A DNA stretch of 15,991 bases from Oxalobacter formigenes (GTDB taxonomy: Bacteria; Pseudomonadota; Gammaproteobacteria; Burkholderiales; Burkholderiaceae_D): positions 1-15,991 of the forward strand of contig JAHYZB010000068.1 in NCBI GenBank assembly GCA_019424645.1. Direction: 5' to 3'. Made by a program: the position numbers and the translations under genes. Below, in pieces: positions 1 through 7,337 of this stretch. Each line of letters opens with the position of its first letter. The first letter of the stretch is position 1. A model generated the notes under the pieces. The model was not told where the DNA came from. It searched no databases and was given only the letters and a program-made list of their open reading frames with translations.

Positions 1-180
1 GATAACGTCACCCGAGAGAATACGTTTTCCCCATGCTTCTTTTGTCAAAACAGGAAATTTTTCCGACAGAAAATCTTCCATTGTTTTCCAGTGACCTTTC
101 GGAAGGGATACCTGACTGGCAGTGATGCCGTTTTTGGACGGTATCGTGATTTTCTTTAAGTTTCGCCTCGTGAAATTCAT
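1..180 (-). CDS. RluA-family RNA pseudouridine synthase, N-terminal part (runs off window)
   Basis: Reading the minus strand from the ATG at 180-178 gives 60 uninterrupted codons to the window edge, beginning MNFTRRNLKKITIPSKNG. The stretch LPKGHWKTMEDFLSEKFP, followed by a Trp, an Arg and GDV, matches my memory of the start of betaproteobacterial RluA-type pseudouridine synthases, which convert uridine to pseudouridine in tRNA or 23S rRNA. That N-terminal part precedes the catalytic domain, which lies outside the window, so the catalytic Asp cannot be checked and the RNA target cannot be named. No clear Shine-Dalgarno sequence lies before the ATG, so the start is not certain. The gene is divergent from the phosphofructokinase gene. 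The family call is by resemblance; that this is coding is fairly likely. Confidence 0.6.
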   Translation of the reverse strand, partial: MNFTRRNLKKITIPSKNGITASQVSLPKGHWKTMEDFLSEKFPVLTKEAWGKRILSGDVI

Positions 181-222
181 TAGGATAAAGAAACGGAATA
201 ATAAATTCAGTGTTTTTTAGAC

Positions 223-252
223 GTAATACTGGATTTTAAAACATTTTTTCAA
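223..252 (-). promoter_or_regulatory. Possible sigma-70 promoter of the pseudouridine synthase gene
   Basis: On the minus strand, TTGAAA (252-247) could be a -35 box and TATTAC (228-223) a -10 box, with an 18-nt spacer. They lie about 45 nt upstream of the ATG at 180. The same divergent intergenic region carries TACAAT at 265-270 on the plus strand, a possible -10 box for the phosphofructokinase gene, but I see no good -35 box for it. These are consensus matches by eye only. Confidence 0.3.
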
Positions 253-386
253 ATTCTTTCGTTCTACAATGTTCATATTGGAAAGCGATATGCTGTAACC
301 GCTTGCATCTTTGGGTGTATCGCCAGTTTCACTTATTCCAGAATCCGGTTTACCGGTTTCATTCTCGCTCATGGATTGGAGTCCGT

Positions 387-1646
387 ATGACAGCAAGAAA
401 TGCTTTTTATGCTCAATCGGGTGGTGTTACGGCCGTTATCAATGCCTCCGCATGTGGTGTGATAGAGACAGCAAGAAAACATCCTGAAAGAATCAGAAAT
501 GTCCTGGCTGGCCGAAACGGAATTGTCGGGGCATTGACTGAAGAACTGATCGATACCGGCAGGGAGAGTCGTGAAGATATTGCAGCATTGCGATATACAC
601 CGGGTGGCGCTTTCGGTTCGTGCCGTTACAAGCTGGCCGATCCTGAAAAAGACCGAAAAGAATTCGAGCGTTTGCTGGACGTATTCAGAGCACACGACAT
701 CGGTTACTTTTTCTATAACGGCGGAGGCGATTCAGCGGATACCTGTTACAAGATTTCGCGTTTTTCCTCCTTGATGGGTTATCCGATTCAGGCCATTCAT
801 GTACCGAAAACTATCGATAACGATCTGCCATTGACGGATTGCTGTCCGGGCTTTGGTTCTGTTGCCAAATACATTGCCGTCTCGACGATCGAGGCGTCTT
901 TTGATGTCCGGTCGATGTGTCGGACGTCCACGAAAATTTTTGTTCTGGAAGTCATGGGGCGCCATGCGGGATGGATTGCCGCAGCCGGTGGACTGGCTGA
1001 AAATTATGGCATTCCTGTGGTGATTTTGTTTCCGGAAGTGGAATTCAACGAAAAGAAATTTTTGGCGCAGGTGGAAGACAAGGTCCTGCATCACGGTTAT
1101 TGTACGGTAGTCGTATCAGAAGGATGCAAATATCCTGACGGCACCTTTCTTGCCGATCAGGGTTCACGAGATGCGTTCGGGCATGCCCATCTGGGCGGTG
1201 CGGCACCCGTTGTCGCCAATATGATCTGTGAAGAACTGGGCTATCCGTTTCATTGGGCAGTTGCCAATTATCTCCAGCGATCGGCACGGCATATCGCTTC
1301 TGCCATTGATGTCGAGCAGGCATATGAAGTCGGGGCAGCGGCGGTCAATCTGGCACTGCAGGGGAAAAATGCAGTGATGCCGACGATTGTGCGACTCTCG
1401 GGTGAACCATATCGCTATGAAATAGGCGTGGCGGATCTGGAGAATGTCGCGAATGTCGAAAAAATGATGCCGAAGAGTTTTATCAGTGACGACGGATATG
1501 GCATTACCGAAGAATGCAGACAGTATCTTCAGCCATTGATTCAGGGGGAAAACTATCCGCCATACAAAATGGGACTTCCAGAGTATGTGACGTTGAAAAA
1601 TACTATGGTCTCGAAAAAACTTCCCCAGTTCGACAAGAAAATATAG
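387..1646 (+). CDS. pfp: Pyrophosphate-dependent 6-phosphofructokinase
   Basis: Cytoplasmic glycolytic enzyme predicted to phosphorylate fructose 6-phosphate with pyrophosphate instead of ATP, a reaction that is reversible in the cell. From the chosen start it has 419 residues. GGGDS (112-116) puts Asp where E. coli PfkA has Gly104, and PKTIDND (140-146) puts Lys where PfkA has Gly124. These two changes are the known signature of pyrophosphate use. Asp144 in TIDND is the expected catalytic base, and MGRHAGWI (190-197) is the conserved substrate loop. An in-frame ATG exists at 303, but the family start MTARNAFYAQSGG fits the ATG at 387, which has TTGGAG five bases upstream. The gene stands alone, convergent with tRNA-His. 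Family and cofactor calls are strong; the physiological direction is inference. Confidence 0.92.
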   Translation: MTARNAFYAQSGGVTAVINASACGVIETARKHPERIRNVLAGRNGIVGALTEELIDTGRESREDIAALRYTPGGAFGSCRYKLADPEKDRKEFERLLDVFRAHDIGYFFYNGGGDSADTCYKISRFSSLMGYPIQAIHVPKTIDNDLPLTDCCPGFGSVAKYIAVSTIEASFDVRSMCRTSTKIFVLEVMGRHAGWIAAAGGLAENYGIPVVILFPEVEFNEKKFLAQVEDKVLHHGYCTVVVSEGCKYPDGTFLADQGSRDAFGHAHLGGAAPVVANMICEELGYPFHWAVANYLQRSARHIASAIDVEQAYEVGAAAVNLALQGKNAVMPTIVRLSGEPYRYEIGVADLENVANVEKMMPKSFISDDGYGITEECRQYLQPLIQGENYPPYKMGLPEYVTLKNTMVSKKLPQFDKKI

Positions 1647-1692
1647 TGAAAAAGCTGAAGCCTGTGTATGTAAGGCAGCTATAAGACAATAA

Positions 1693-1719
1693 AAAAGCCC
1701 GAATTTGATTCGGGCTTTT
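1693..1719. terminator. Bidirectional rho-independent terminator between pfp and tRNA-His
   Basis: A perfect 12-bp inverted repeat (1693-1704 with 1708-1719) has the core AAGCCCGAA/TTCGGGCTT and a 3-nt loop. Read on the plus strand it ends in four T within the stem, 46 nt after the pfp stop. Read on the minus strand the stem is followed by further T (six in a row in total), which makes it the stronger terminator for tRNA-His. It serves both convergent genes. Confidence 0.88.
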
Positions 1720-1727
1720 CAGTATTC

Positions 1728-1804
1728 TGGGGTGGACGATGGGGCTCGAACCCACGACAACAGGAATCACAATCCTGGACTCTACCAACTGAGCTACGTC
1801 CACC
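1728..1804 (-). tRNA. tRNA-His (GTG anticodon)
   Basis: The minus strand folds as a complete cloverleaf. The acceptor arm GTGGACG (1803-1797) pairs with CGTCCAC (1738-1732). The D-arm has GCTC and AGTTGGTAGAGT, the anticodon arm CCAGG/CCTGT encloses GTG at 1770-1768, and the T-arm contains GGTTCGAGCCCC. The identity is confirmed by the extra 5' base G-1 (position 1804) facing discriminator base C73 (position 1731), a hallmark of tRNA-His. The 3' CCA is encoded (1730-1728). It is read towards the terminator shared with pfp. Confidence 0.96.
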
Positions 1805-1850
1805 ATTGATGAAAATATTCTGACAAACTGAATATTTCAACGAATTTGAA

Positions 1851-1879
1851 ATTATACGAAATCCTGAGTAAAGAGACAA
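1851..1879 (-). promoter_or_regulatory. Sigma-70 promoter of tRNA-His
   Basis: On the minus strand, TTGTCT (1879-1874) and a perfect TATAAT (1856-1851) are separated by 17 nt. They sit just after the tolC stop codon (1885) and about 45 nt before the tRNA 5' end, so the tRNA appears to have its own promoter and a short 5' leader. Confidence 0.7.
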
Positions 1880-1884
1880 GGCCG

Positions 1885-3189
1885 TTATTTCTTTAAAAGC
1901 AGATTTACTCTCTTCAAATCATCTTCATTCAATGTTCCTGCTGCCTGTTTCAGTCGGAGGCCGTTGATAATAGTGTTGTTACGTGCATTGGTCAGATCCC
2001 GTCTTGTCATGAAGACCTGTTGTTCTGCGTTCAATACATCGATATTGATACGGACACCGACTTCATAACCGAGCTTGTTGGCTTCCAGGGATGACAAGCT
2101 GGCGACTTCAGCCGCTTCCAGTGCCCTGACCTGCGAAAGGCCATTATTTACTCCGAGATAAGACTGGCGTGCCAATTGGGCAGCGCTGCGGCGTGATGCT
2201 TCCAGATCGTTGCGTGCCTTGTCTTCCAGTGAGATGGCTTCTTTCACCTTGCTGGTGACCTCGAACCCCGAAAAGAGCGGGATGTTCCATTGTACGCCAA
2301 CCATTTTTTGAGTATTGAAAGTCTGGATTCCACCATTCGTATCGATCATGTACTGGTCACGGTTGGTATGGTTGTAGGAGGCAACCAGATCGACGGTTGG
2401 CATATGGCCTGCCTGAGTGGCCTTGATGTTTCGTTTGGCGACTTCACGGGACAGACGATACTGAACGACCTGATAATTCTGGTTTTCTGCGGAACTGACC
2501 CATGTCCCCATGACATTGGGTTGCGGAGCGCTCAGCTTGACGCCTTTTTTCAATGGGTCCAGTTCGCCAGGTGGATGACCGATGATCTGTTCCAATGCCG
2601 TCCGTTTGACTTCAAGATCATTCAAGGCGCTGATTTCGTCTGCTTCAGCCAGATTGTACCGGGCCTGCGCTTCATGGGTATCGGTAATCGTGGTTGTCCC
2701 AACCTGGAAACTGCGCTTCGCCAATTCGAGCTGCTGGGCAACAGCGGCCTTTTGCGCTTTGGCGAAAGTGACAACGTCTTCAGCAGCCAGTATATCGAAA
2801 TAAGCTTGCGATACGCGCATCATCAGATCCTGTTGCGCCTGCGCAAACTGGGCTTCTGAAATGGATACCTGGAGTTTGCTTGTCTCGTAATTCTGGTAAT
2901 TGGCCCAGTTGAAAATGGGCTGGGTCAGCGCGATGGTGTATTTGTTTTCGTTATAGTTCAGCCCTTCGAACCAGTTCCGTCCATAGCCGCCGGAGGCTGA
3001 GAGATTGGGTAACAGTTTGGCAAGTCCCTGTGTGCTTTTTTCCTGACCGGCCATCAATGATGCTCTTGCGCTGGCGTATTGCGGGTCATTGGCAAGGGCT
3101 TCCATGTAGGTTTGCATCAGGTCTGCCGCAAGAACGTTGGTGGCAAACAGGCATCCGACTAAAACAGGTATGGCAGAACGATAGTGCAT
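1885..3189 (-). CDS. tolC: TolC-family outer membrane efflux channel
   Basis: Trimeric outer membrane channel with a periplasmic tunnel, the exit duct for tripartite efflux pumps and type I secretion. The 434-residue protein starts with a Sec signal peptide (basic MHYR, hydrophobic core, likely cleavage after VLA at about 21). Two outer membrane efflux (OEP) repeats follow, roughly residues 25-210 and 230-425. Helical segments rich in Ala, Gln and Leu fit the coiled-coil tunnel (for example DLMMRVSQAYFDILAAED and the LEANKLGYEVGVRINIDVLNA region). Length is normal, and there is no lipobox, unlike the other channel at 4040. GGAG lies five bases before the ATG. The gene follows the PIMT-like gene by 43 nt, so co-transcription is likely. 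A hairpin overlaps its ribosome binding site. Its partner pump cannot be told from the sequence. Confidence 0.88.
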   Translation of the reverse strand: MHYRSAIPVLVGCLFATNVLAADLMQTYMEALANDPQYASARASLMAGQEKSTQGLAKLLPNLSASGGYGRNWFEGLNYNENKYTIALTQPIFNWANYQNYETSKLQVSISEAQFAQAQQDLMMRVSQAYFDILAAEDVVTFAKAQKAAVAQQLELAKRSFQVGTTTITDTHEAQARYNLAEADEISALNDLEVKRTALEQIIGHPPGELDPLKKGVKLSAPQPNVMGTWVSSAENQNYQVVQYRLSREVAKRNIKATQAGHMPTVDLVASYNHTNRDQYMIDTNGGIQTFNTQKMVGVQWNIPLFSGFEVTSKVKEAISLEDKARNDLEASRRSAAQLARQSYLGVNNGLSQVRALEAAEVASLSSLEANKLGYEVGVRINIDVLNAEQQVFMTRRDLTNARNNTIINGLRLKQAAGTLNEDDLKRVNLLLKK

Positions 3190-3194
3190 ACTTA

Positions 3195-3212
3195 CTCCAA
3201 ATATGTTTTGGA
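3195..3212 (-). promoter_or_regulatory. Hairpin overlapping the tolC ribosome binding site
   Basis: On the minus strand TCCAAA (3212-3207) and TTTGGA (3201-3196) are a perfect 6-bp inverted repeat with a 5-nt loop. The second arm contains the first three bases of the tolC Shine-Dalgarno GGAG (3198-3195), which lies five bases before the start codon. In the mRNA this stem could limit ribosome access. Only the repeat is seen; regulation is inference. Confidence 0.4.
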
Positions 3213-3232
3213 ACGATTGTTTTTTTATAATT

Positions 3233-3886
3233 TCAAAACCGGAATGGCGAGCGACCGGGTTGTTCTTTCAATGGCTTTACCGATGTTTGAAATAATATCC
3301 CGGACTTGATATCCATGGCTGAGTTTTTCTGTAAAAAAATTGCCTGAACGCAAGGTTCTGTTCCATAAAATACAATCATTCTTCCATTGTCCGCAAGTTT
3401 ATCTTTAAAAGTTTCAGGGATATTTGAGACTGATCCAGAAAAGACGATGACGTCAAACAGGCGATCTCTGGCATAACGGTCGATCATAAATCCGTTGTCA
3501 TGGATGAGCTGGACATTTTTAATGCCATAACGATCGAGATTGTTTTGTGCCTGCAGCTTTAATCCTTCTTCAATTTCAACAGTGGTGACGTGCCTTGAAT
3601 GATGGGCCAGCAAAGCGGCCATATAGCCCGATCCGGTACCGATTTCAAGGACAGTATCGTTTTTGTTCAATCGGGTTTCCTGCAAAACCAGCGCTTCACA
3701 CAGGGGCGTCAACATGTTTTGGGCATAGGGAAGAGGGATTTCCATATCGGCAAAAGCGTATTGCCGATAGTCAGGTGGCACGAATTCTTCACGCCGGATG
3801 GCGGAAACGGCTTCGAAAACCTCTTGTGCGTGCACGCCGCCGGCACGTAACTGGTTTTCGATCATGTTGATGCGCGCGTCCTGCAT
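3233..3886 (-). CDS. Protein-L-isoaspartate O-methyltransferase-like protein
   Basis: Cytoplasmic SAM-dependent methyltransferase of the PIMT (Pcm) fold, 217 residues. The family N-terminus is clear (MIENQLRAGGV, then IRREEFVPPDYRQYAFADMEIPL), as is SAM motif I, VLEIGTGSGYMA at 79-90. In true PIMTs the segment after the conserved N-terminus reads like TISQPYMVARM, with a Ser and a Pro at the isoaspartyl site. Here the equivalent is NMLTPLCEAL (57-66), with Thr at 60. This is the divergent betaproteobacterial subgroup that sits beside tolC, so repair of isoaspartate is not assured and the true substrate is unknown. The start at 3886 fits the family; only a weak AGG precedes it. It is probably transcribed with tolC, 43 nt downstream. 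The 153-bp gap upstream to the lipoprotein gene shows no convincing promoter or terminator. Confidence 0.85.
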   Translation of the reverse strand: MQDARINMIENQLRAGGVHAQEVFEAVSAIRREEFVPPDYRQYAFADMEIPLPYAQNMLTPLCEALVLQETRLNKNDTVLEIGTGSGYMAALLAHHSRHVTTVEIEEGLKLQAQNNLDRYGIKNVQLIHDNGFMIDRYARDRLFDVIVFSGSVSNIPETFKDKLADNGRMIVFYGTEPCVQAIFLQKNSAMDIKSGILFQTSVKPLKEQPGRSPFRF

Positions 3887-4039
3887 GGTTGCCTGATGAA
3901 AAAGTTCTTATAATGCATGACATTTTAGCAAATGCAGGCATGCAGGCGCGGCTGTTTTCGGACTATTGGAGGAAACTTTCAGTTTTTTTGTTTGTTCGCA
4001 ATGGGTTCCGTTGGTCAAATGGATGAATGGTCATCCTGT

Positions 4040-5404
4040 TTACGATTTTGAAACCGGATTGGCAGACAGTTTGGCGCCAAGCGACTTATAAATCGCATTT
4101 TCGTAGGTAATCGTATTGTATTTCGCCTCCAGCAGTGAAAGCATGGATGTATTTTCGGAAGTTTTCGCATCCAGCCAGTCTTTCAGTTCTGTCGCACCGG
4201 CTTCATATCGCATGCGGTTGTAAACGCTGATCTTGGAGTCGTTATCGTATCTTCTTGAGAGATTGTCCAGTAGTGAAATCGACTTTTCATACGAGTAATA
4301 GTAAGTATCCACTTCATTCAAGGCCGTGTTGACTGAAGAGGTCAGATTCAGCCTGGCGTTTTCAAAGTCGGCTTCGGATATCTTGATGTTCCATTTGATT
4401 TTGTTCCATTGCAAAAATGGAAGATTGATGTTGACGGTACCACCCAGGAACGGGACATTGAACATCGAGCTGCTTTTATTTGATGATGTGCTCAGCGTAC
4501 TGCCAATGGTAACGCTGGGGTAAACACTTGCTTTTACCGATTCCCAGTCCAGGAAAGACGACTGGATCCGGTATTCTGCCGCTTTGACATCCGGGCGGAG
4601 GCCCAAAGCAGAAATCGGTACGTTCAGATCCACACCGGTGGATGGTGTCATCAGAATATCGGCCATTTTGATATCCAGTTTTTCCCCTGGACGAATGTTC
4701 AGCAGGTTGCGCAGGGTCTGCTCGACTGTTTTACGGTTGTTTTCCAGATTCATGAGGCTGTTTTTGGCAGACAGCAGAGATTTTTCAGCGGTAAGGGGTT
4801 CCAGGGCATCGACTTTGCCGGACGTGAACTTGTTATTGATGATCTGGAGAAGCTGGGTGTAAAAATCAATATTCTGTTCGGTTACCCGGATCGCCTGATT
4901 CAGATAAACAAGATGGAAGTAGCTGTCGACGACATTGTTGATCAGGGCAAGACGGGTTGTTTCCATGTCCTGTTGTGTGGCTTTGTATTCCCATTCCTGT
5001 GCTGACGCAGCGCTGCTCAGCTTGCGCCACAAATCCAGTTCGTAACTGACGCCCAGTTCAGATGTGAAATTATGTGAGGTCTGACCGGCTTTCATATTAT
5101 TGCTGACCGAAGCGCCAAGGGCACCTGAAAATTCCGGAACCAGATTTTGTCCCAGAAGATTGGCTTCATACAGGGCTTTATTGACTGTAATAGCGCTCTT
5201 TTTCAGGTCAATATTGTTTTCAAGGGCAACTTGAACCAGTTTGTTGAGATTCTCGTCATGATAGGTTTTCCACCATTCAGTATCGATTTTGTAACCAGCG
5301 ACAATGGTTTGTTGCGTAATCAGTCCGGTATCCGGAATGGTTGTCATTTGAGTGGCGCAACCCGCCAGAATCAGACATAAGAGGGTAGAAGGTATCAATC
5401 GCAT
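4040..5404 (-). CDS. NodT/OprM-type outer membrane efflux lipoprotein
   Basis: Outer membrane channel of a tripartite exporter, 454 residues. A lipoprotein signal ends in LAGC (13-16), so the mature protein should begin at a lipidated Cys16, as in CusC and OprM. The family marker WWKTYHDENLNKLVQVALENN follows in the 40s to 60s, then the two OEP repeats. The segments ALGLRPDVKAAEYRIQSS and FLGGTVNINLPFLQWNKI are typical of this group. Its ATG lies inside the end of macB with a 10-nt overlap (5395-5404), so it is the third gene of the macA-macB operon and very likely the dedicated exit channel for that pump. The E. coli MacAB pump instead borrows TolC. No frameshift or missing part is seen. The assignment to the NodT/OprM group is firm; the exported substrate is unknown. 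Confidence 0.88.
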   Translation of the reverse strand: MRLIPSTLLCLILAGCATQMTTIPDTGLITQQTIVAGYKIDTEWWKTYHDENLNKLVQVALENNIDLKKSAITVNKALYEANLLGQNLVPEFSGALGASVSNNMKAGQTSHNFTSELGVSYELDLWRKLSSAASAQEWEYKATQQDMETTRLALINNVVDSYFHLVYLNQAIRVTEQNIDFYTQLLQIINNKFTSGKVDALEPLTAEKSLLSAKNSLMNLENNRKTVEQTLRNLLNIRPGEKLDIKMADILMTPSTGVDLNVPISALGLRPDVKAAEYRIQSSFLDWESVKASVYPSVTIGSTLSTSSNKSSSMFNVPFLGGTVNINLPFLQWNKIKWNIKISEADFENARLNLTSSVNTALNEVDTYYYSYEKSISLLDNLSRRYDNDSKISVYNRMRYEAGATELKDWLDAKTSENTSMLSLLEAKYNTITYENAIYKSLGAKLSANPVSKS

Positions 5405-7335
5405 AATGCATCCACCGGATTAAGAAGAGAAGCGTTGCGGGCGGGAATATATCCGAAAATCACGCCGATCAGTGTCGAACAGCTTATCGCCAGAATGACG
5501 GAAGTGGCTGAATATGACATGGTGAAGGCCTGAACGAACATACTGAACAGGAACCCGATACCGAAAGCAAAGAGGACGCCGATAAACCCGCCGATCAGGC
5601 AAATCAGCACCGCTTCTATCAGAAACTGCTGAAGAACACTGTTTCGTCGCGCTCCGACAGCCATGCGTATACCGATCTCGCGGGTTCGCTCAGTCACGGA
5701 AACGAGCATGATATTCATGACGCCAATGCCACCAACGACGAGTGAAATCAGAGCGATACACGAAATCAGCAGGCGCATGGTATTCGTTGTGCTTTCGATC
5801 GTTTGCCGGATGCTGTCCGTATTGACTGTGAAAAAGTCTTCCTTGCCGTGCTTGGCGGTCAAAAAGCGGATGACGTTTTTTTCGGCTGCTGTCATGCTCA
5901 CGTTATCCTTGACCTTGACCGTAATAGACGAAATATTCCTGTCGCCGGTAATGCGGTTCATGACGGCAGTGTAGGGTGACCACATGGTCAGGGTATCGGT
6001 TGTACCGAAACTGGCATTCTGTTTTTGTGAAATACCGATGATTTTAAGCGGTTGCCGGTTAAAAATGATGGTCTTGCCCAGTATGTCTGACGTGTTCGGG
6101 AACAGTTTCTCTTTCGTGTTCTGGTCGATGACGACGACAGCGTTTCCTGATTTAACGTCTTCCTTGTTGAAAAACCGCCCTGCTTCCGGTTTCAGACCTG
6201 TCACGTCGAAGTATTGATCGCCGACGCCGTTTAACTGACCCGTTACGGAGATATTTTCCCTTGTCAGAGTGCCTGAAGTGCGGACCGATGGTGTCGTACT
6301 GTCCACGTAACTCTGACGGGCCAACAGTTCAGCATCGTTGACGGTAAGCGTTTTATATTTGCTCGAATTGCGGTCGCCGAATCCTTTACCCGGCATCACG
6401 ACAATCGTATTGGTACCCAGAGAATTAATGTCCTCCAGAATTTTTTCCTGCGAGCCTTTTCCCAGTGCGACAACTGAAACGACTGAAGCAATCCCTATAA
6501 TGATCCCGAGCATGGTCAGGCCAGACCGCAATTTATGGGTCTTGATAGCCTGAATCGACATTCTGAATGCCTCGAAAAACTGGTCTTTCAGGTAGGCGAA
6601 GGTATTTCTTGAATTGTCTTTCGGCGGAAATTCTTCTTTTTTGTTTTTGTTCGGTGCTTTTCGGATATCGGAAATAATGACTCCATCCTTGATTTCGATG
6701 ACCCGGTTGGCGTAATTGGCGATGTTCTGGTCATGCGTTACCAGAATGATGGTGTGTCCCTTGTCATTCAGTTGCTGGAGAATGGCCATGACATTGAGGC
6801 CGCTCTGTGAATCCAGTGCGCCAGTCGGTTCATCGGCGAGAATGATTTCACCACCATTCATCAGGGCACGGGCAATACTGACGCGCTGCTGCTGTCCACC
6901 GGACAGTTCTGACGGAAAATGGTCTATACGGTTGCCGAGTTCCAGATTATTCAGGATTTGTTCGGCGCGTTCTTTTCTTTCCTGGGATTTAAGTCCGGAG
7001 TAAATAGCCGGCAGCTCGACGTTTTCTTCTGCATTCAGGGTGGCCAGCAGGTTATAACGCTGGAAAATAAAGCCGAGATATTTGCTGCGCAGGGTGGCGA
7101 GGTCGTCAGCGCTCATTCCCGCCAGATCTTCACCGGCGATTTTATAGTCTCCGGAACTGGCGGTGTCGAGACAGCCGAGAATATTCATCAGGGTCGATTT
7201 GCCGGAACCAGACTGTCCGATAATAGCGACAAAGTCTCCTGATTCGATATCCAGATTGACATCTTTCAGGACATGGACCTGATTGTTACCCGATCCATAA
7301 ATTTTGTTTATGTTTCGCAGTTCGATGATGTTCAT
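5395..7335 (-). CDS. macB: MacB-type ABC transporter (fused ATPase and permease)
   Basis: Inner-membrane ATP-driven engine of a MacAB-type exporter; in E. coli the system handles macrolides, enterotoxin and other periplasmic cargo. It has 646 residues, close to E. coli MacB at 648. The N-terminal ATPase shows Walker A GQSGSGKST (40-48), signature LSGGQQQR (144-151), Walker B ILADEPT (165-171) and H-loop His201. Transmembrane helix 1 lies at about 273-292, followed by a large periplasmic domain (about 295-520) and three C-terminal helices (about 525-640), the mechanotransmission layout. The conserved ERTREIGIRMAVGAR loop links to the ATPase. The start is 2 nt after the macA stop and the stop overlaps the lipoprotein gene by 10 nt, so all three are translationally coupled. 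Function as an exporter is firm; the substrate is not known. Confidence 0.93.
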   Translation of the reverse strand: MNIIELRNINKIYGSGNNQVHVLKDVNLDIESGDFVAIIGQSGSGKSTLMNILGCLDTASSGDYKIAGEDLAGMSADDLATLRSKYLGFIFQRYNLLATLNAEENVELPAIYSGLKSQERKERAEQILNNLELGNRIDHFPSELSGGQQQRVSIARALMNGGEIILADEPTGALDSQSGLNVMAILQQLNDKGHTIILVTHDQNIANYANRVIEIKDGVIISDIRKAPNKNKKEEFPPKDNSRNTFAYLKDQFFEAFRMSIQAIKTHKLRSGLTMLGIIIGIASVVSVVALGKGSQEKILEDINSLGTNTIVVMPGKGFGDRNSSKYKTLTVNDAELLARQSYVDSTTPSVRTSGTLTRENISVTGQLNGVGDQYFDVTGLKPEAGRFFNKEDVKSGNAVVVIDQNTKEKLFPNTSDILGKTIIFNRQPLKIIGISQKQNASFGTTDTLTMWSPYTAVMNRITGDRNISSITVKVKDNVSMTAAEKNVIRFLTAKHGKEDFFTVNTDSIRQTIESTTNTMRLLISCIALISLVVGGIGVMNIMLVSVTERTREIGIRMAVGARRNSVLQQFLIEAVLICLIGGFIGVLFAFGIGFLFSMFVQAFTMSYSATSVILAISCSTLIGVIFGYIPARNASLLNPVDALCD

Positions 7336-7337
7336 GC

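Noticed and set aside
1603..1806. Minus-strand open frames across the tRNA-His region
   Set aside because: They read through the tRNA and the terminator and resemble no protein. This is a classic false call over a tRNA.
4021..4036. Hairpin GGATGA/TCATCC as terminator of the macAB operon
   Set aside because: The stem is only 6 bp and no T-run follows on either strand.
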